Positions 4,841-6,768 of a DNA stretch of 6,768 bases are shown here, piece by piece. Origin of the DNA: Deltaproteobacteria bacterium (GTDB taxonomy: Bacteria; Desulfobacterota; DSM-4660; Desulfatiglandales; Desulfatiglandaceae); NCBI GenBank assembly GCA_019313765.1, contig JAFDAP010000215.1:1-6768 (forward strand), read 5' to 3'. The notes under the pieces are model-generated. The model made no database searches. It worked only from the letters and a program-made list of their open reading frames with translations, and was not told where the DNA came from. Within the stretch, counting starts at the first letter, position 1. Each line of letters starts with the position of its first letter. The translations under genes were made by a program, and so were the position numbers.

Positions 4841-6010
4841 ATGATGAAAGCAGGAGATTTTTTGTTTACCTCTGAGTCGGTCACCGAGGGACATCCCGAT
4901 AAGGTGGCGGACCAGATTTCAGATAACGTCCTTGATAAGATCCTTGAACAGGACCCGCATGGACGTGTGGCCTGCGAAACTTTAGTAACCACCGGCATGG
5001 CCATTATTGCAGGTGAAATTACTACAGGTGCTTACGTGGATTTTCCGGAGGTGGTGAGGGAAACCATCAAAGATATAGGTTACCAGAACTCTTCCATGGG
5101 TTTTGACTGGGAGACGTGCGCGGTGATTTCTACCATAGATAAGCAGTCCCCGGATATCGCCGTGGGTGTCAATGAGGGAGACGGCCTTTTTAAGGAACAG
5201 GGCGCGGGCGATCAGGGCCTGATGTTCGGCTATGCATGCAGGGACACGGAAACCCTGATGCCTATGCCTATCTACCTGGCCCATGGGTTGACCAAGAGGC
5301 TGGCCCATGTCCGCAAGTCGGAGAAACTGCCCTGGTTGAGGCCGGACGGCAAATCACAGGTAACCGTTGAGTATGTGGGTGGCAAGCCCAGCAAAGTACA
5401 CACGGTGGTTATCGCGGCACAGCATGATCCTGATGTGGACTACGACACCCTGCGCGAGGCAATTATTGAAGAGGTGATAAAGAAGGTTGTCCCAGGGGAA
5501 ATGTTAGATGAAAAAACCCAGTTCTTTATCAATACAACGGGAAGATTTGTAGTGGGGGGTCCCCTGGGTGACTGCGGGTTGACCGGACGAAAGATCATCA
5601 TGGACACCTACGGAGGTTTTGGCTACCATGGGGGAGGAGCCTTTTCAGGCAAGGACCCGTCTAAAGTGGACAGGAGTGCCTCCTATATGTGCCGTTATAT
5701 CGTCAAAAACATTGTAGCTGCCGGATTAGCGGAAACATGCGAGATCCAGGTCGCCTACACCATTGGTCGGGCCGATCCCGTTTCAGTAATGGTGGGGGCC
5801 TATGGTACGGGCGTAGTGCCCAGCAGCGAATTGACCAGGATAGTAAAGAAAGAGTTTGATCTGCGGCCTGCCGCAATTATCGAAAGGCTGGATCTTTTAA
5901 GGCCCATATATAAAAATACATCCAATTATGGGCACTTCGGCAGGGAACGCCCCGAATTTGCATGGGAAAAGACAGACATGGTGGGGACGCTTAAAAAGGC
6001 GGTGAAGTAG
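4841..6010 (+). CDS. metK: S-adenosylmethionine synthase MetK
   Basis: MetK joins methionine and ATP to form S-adenosylmethionine, releasing phosphate and pyrophosphate. The enzyme is a cytoplasmic homotetramer requiring Mg2+ and K+. The 389-residue length is normal for the family. Motifs: SESVTEGHPDKVADQISD (11-28) with catalytic H18 and metal ligand D20, the hexapeptide GAGDQG (121-126) and the P-loop-like GGGAFSGKD (264-272). The segment usually read as NPTGRF or NPSGRF is here NTTGRF (231-236), a Pro to Thr change beside the active site; everything else is intact. Of two adjacent ATGs, the second (4844) has better spacing from AAAGGAG. ahcY follows after 33 bp, so the two probably share a transcript that makes AdoMet and clears its product. 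No riboswitch-sized leader is present. Confidence 0.98.
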   Translation: MMKAGDFLFTSESVTEGHPDKVADQISDNVLDKILEQDPHGRVACETLVTTGMAIIAGEITTGAYVDFPEVVRETIKDIGYQNSSMGFDWETCAVISTIDKQSPDIAVGVNEGDGLFKEQGAGDQGLMFGYACRDTETLMPMPIYLAHGLTKRLAHVRKSEKLPWLRPDGKSQVTVEYVGGKPSKVHTVVIAAQHDPDVDYDTLREAIIEEVIKKVVPGEMLDEKTQFFINTTGRFVVGGPLGDCGLTGRKIIMDTYGGFGYHGGGAFSGKDPSKVDRSASYMCRYIVKNIVAAGLAETCEIQVAYTIGRADPVSVMVGAYGTGVVPSSELTRIVKKEFDLRPAAIIERLDLLRPIYKNTSNYGHFGRERPEFAWEKTDMVGTLKKAVK

Positions 6011-6043
6011 AAGGTAAAACTAAGAAAAAGCGAGGTTACAAAA

Positions 6044-6768
6044 ATGGATTATGATATCAAGGACATTAATCTGGCGGCCAAGGGCCGTCTGAGAATAGAA
6101 TGGGCCGGCATGAGCATGCCTGTGCTCAAAATCATCAGGGAACGTTTTTCAAAAGAAAGGCCCTTAGAGGGTCTCAGGCTTTCTGCCTGCCTGCACGTGA
6201 CCACGGAAACAGCGGGTCTGGTCAAGACCTTGAAGGCTGGCGGTGCGGACGTTGTCGTGTGTGCGTCCAACCCGCTTTCCACCCAGGACGACGTGGCCGC
6301 ATCCTTAGTGGCCGATGACGAGGTCCCTGTTTTTTCCATAAAAGGGGAAAATCATGCAGCATACTACAGCCACATCCTGTCGGCCCTGAAACATAAACCG
6401 CACATAACCATGGATGATGGTGCGGACCTGGTAAGCTCCCTCCATTTTATTGCCCTCAATAAATGGGACGAACTGGAGCCCACTGTGAGCGAGTGGGGAA
6501 AAAACCTGCCTGAATCGGAGCGAAAGGAGTTGCTCTCAAATGTATTGGGTGGGACAGAGGAGACAACTACCGGTGTCATCCGGCTAAGGAGCATGGAAAA
6601 GGACGGTGTTTTGCAGTTTCCCATTGTTTCTGTGAACGATGCAGACACCAAACACCTCTTTGATAATCGGTACGGGACCGGTCAAAGCACGGTAGACGGA
6701 ATTATCCGGGCCACTAACCGGCTGATCGCGGGCAGCACGTTCGTGGTGAGCGGTTATGGCTGGTGCGG
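6044..6768 (+). CDS. ahcY: Adenosylhomocysteinase (S-adenosylhomocysteine hydrolase), 3' partial
   Basis: AhcY reversibly splits S-adenosylhomocysteine to homocysteine and adenosine with a bound NAD cofactor, relieving product inhibition of methyltransferases. The frame stays open for 241 codons to the window edge, so about 40% of the protein is missing, including most of the NAD domain. Visible motifs: CLHVTTETAGLVKTLKAGGA (49-68), CASNPLSTQDD (73-83), substrate-domain MDDGADL (123-129), GGTEETTTG (169-177) with the catalytic Glu at 172/173, NDADTKHLFDNRYGTGQS (198-215) with K203, D207 and N208, and the start of the Rossmann motif GYGWCG at 237. Residues about 135-160, between DDGADLVSSLH and the GGTEE motif, form an extra segment compared with compact homologs. 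The start is ATG 6044, with GAGG 8 nt upstream. It lies 33 bp after metK, with no terminator between, consistent with cotranscription. Confidence 0.97.
   Translation, partial: MDYDIKDINLAAKGRLRIEWAGMSMPVLKIIRERFSKERPLEGLRLSACLHVTTETAGLVKTLKAGGADVVVCASNPLSTQDDVAASLVADDEVPVFSIKGENHAAYYSHILSALKHKPHITMDDGADLVSSLHFIALNKWDELEPTVSEWGKNLPESERKELLSNVLGGTEETTTGVIRLRSMEKDGVLQFPIVSVNDADTKHLFDNRYGTGQSTVDGIIRATNRLIAGSTFVVSGYGWC

Noticed and set aside
4828..4875. A 15-codon open frame (ATG 4828 to TGA 4873) overlapping the metK start
   Set aside because: It is very short, has poor ribosome-site spacing and includes the metK Shine-Dalgarno sequence; nothing supports it as a leader peptide.

Overview
The window looks like ordinary chromosomal housekeeping DNA from a bacterium of the Desulfobacterota (former Deltaproteobacteria), probably a sulfate-reducer-like lineage. 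The evidence is a Hanks-type kinase with TPR-like repeats, the gene run tsaD - DUF2062 - rsmA, and a metK-ahcY pair with an AhcY of the CLHVTTETA / GGTEETTTG type. The phylum assignment is inferred from gene content and protein style, and no genus can be named. All seven genes are on the + strand.

Layout. Positions 1-1200 hold the C-terminal part of a Ser/Thr protein kinase that is open at the left edge. Positions 1201-1308 are a spacer built largely from a degenerate 7-bp repeat in inverted orientation. Positions 1309-3729 are a compact block: tsaD (tRNA t6A37 synthesis), a small DUF2062 membrane protein, and rsmA (16S rRNA dimethyladenosine transferase). In this block DUF2062 and rsmA both start at TTG, and rsmA overlaps the end of DUF2062. 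Positions 3730-3893 are a 164-bp spacer with a weak terminator-like stem, a second heptad array, a TATAAT box and a nearly perfect 32-nt palindrome just before panC. panC (pantothenate synthetase) spans 3894-4742. After a 98-bp AT-rich spacer come metK (4841-6010) and, 33 bp later, the first 241 codons of ahcY, which runs off the right edge.

How the genes fit together. TsaD and RsmA modify the translation apparatus. RsmA uses S-adenosylmethionine, MetK makes it, and AhcY removes the S-adenosylhomocysteine that methyltransferases produce, so the right half is an activated-methyl-cycle cluster. PanC feeds coenzyme A synthesis.

I found no defence system, mobile element, CRISPR array, tRNA or riboswitch, and I do not think the window contains a new multi-gene system. 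The least explained material is intergenic: the CGGGTTR heptad arrays in front of tsaD and panC, and the palindrome with tandem G-A mismatches upstream of panC. The two genes behind these elements are also the ones lacking a convincing Shine-Dalgarno sequence among those with ATG starts.
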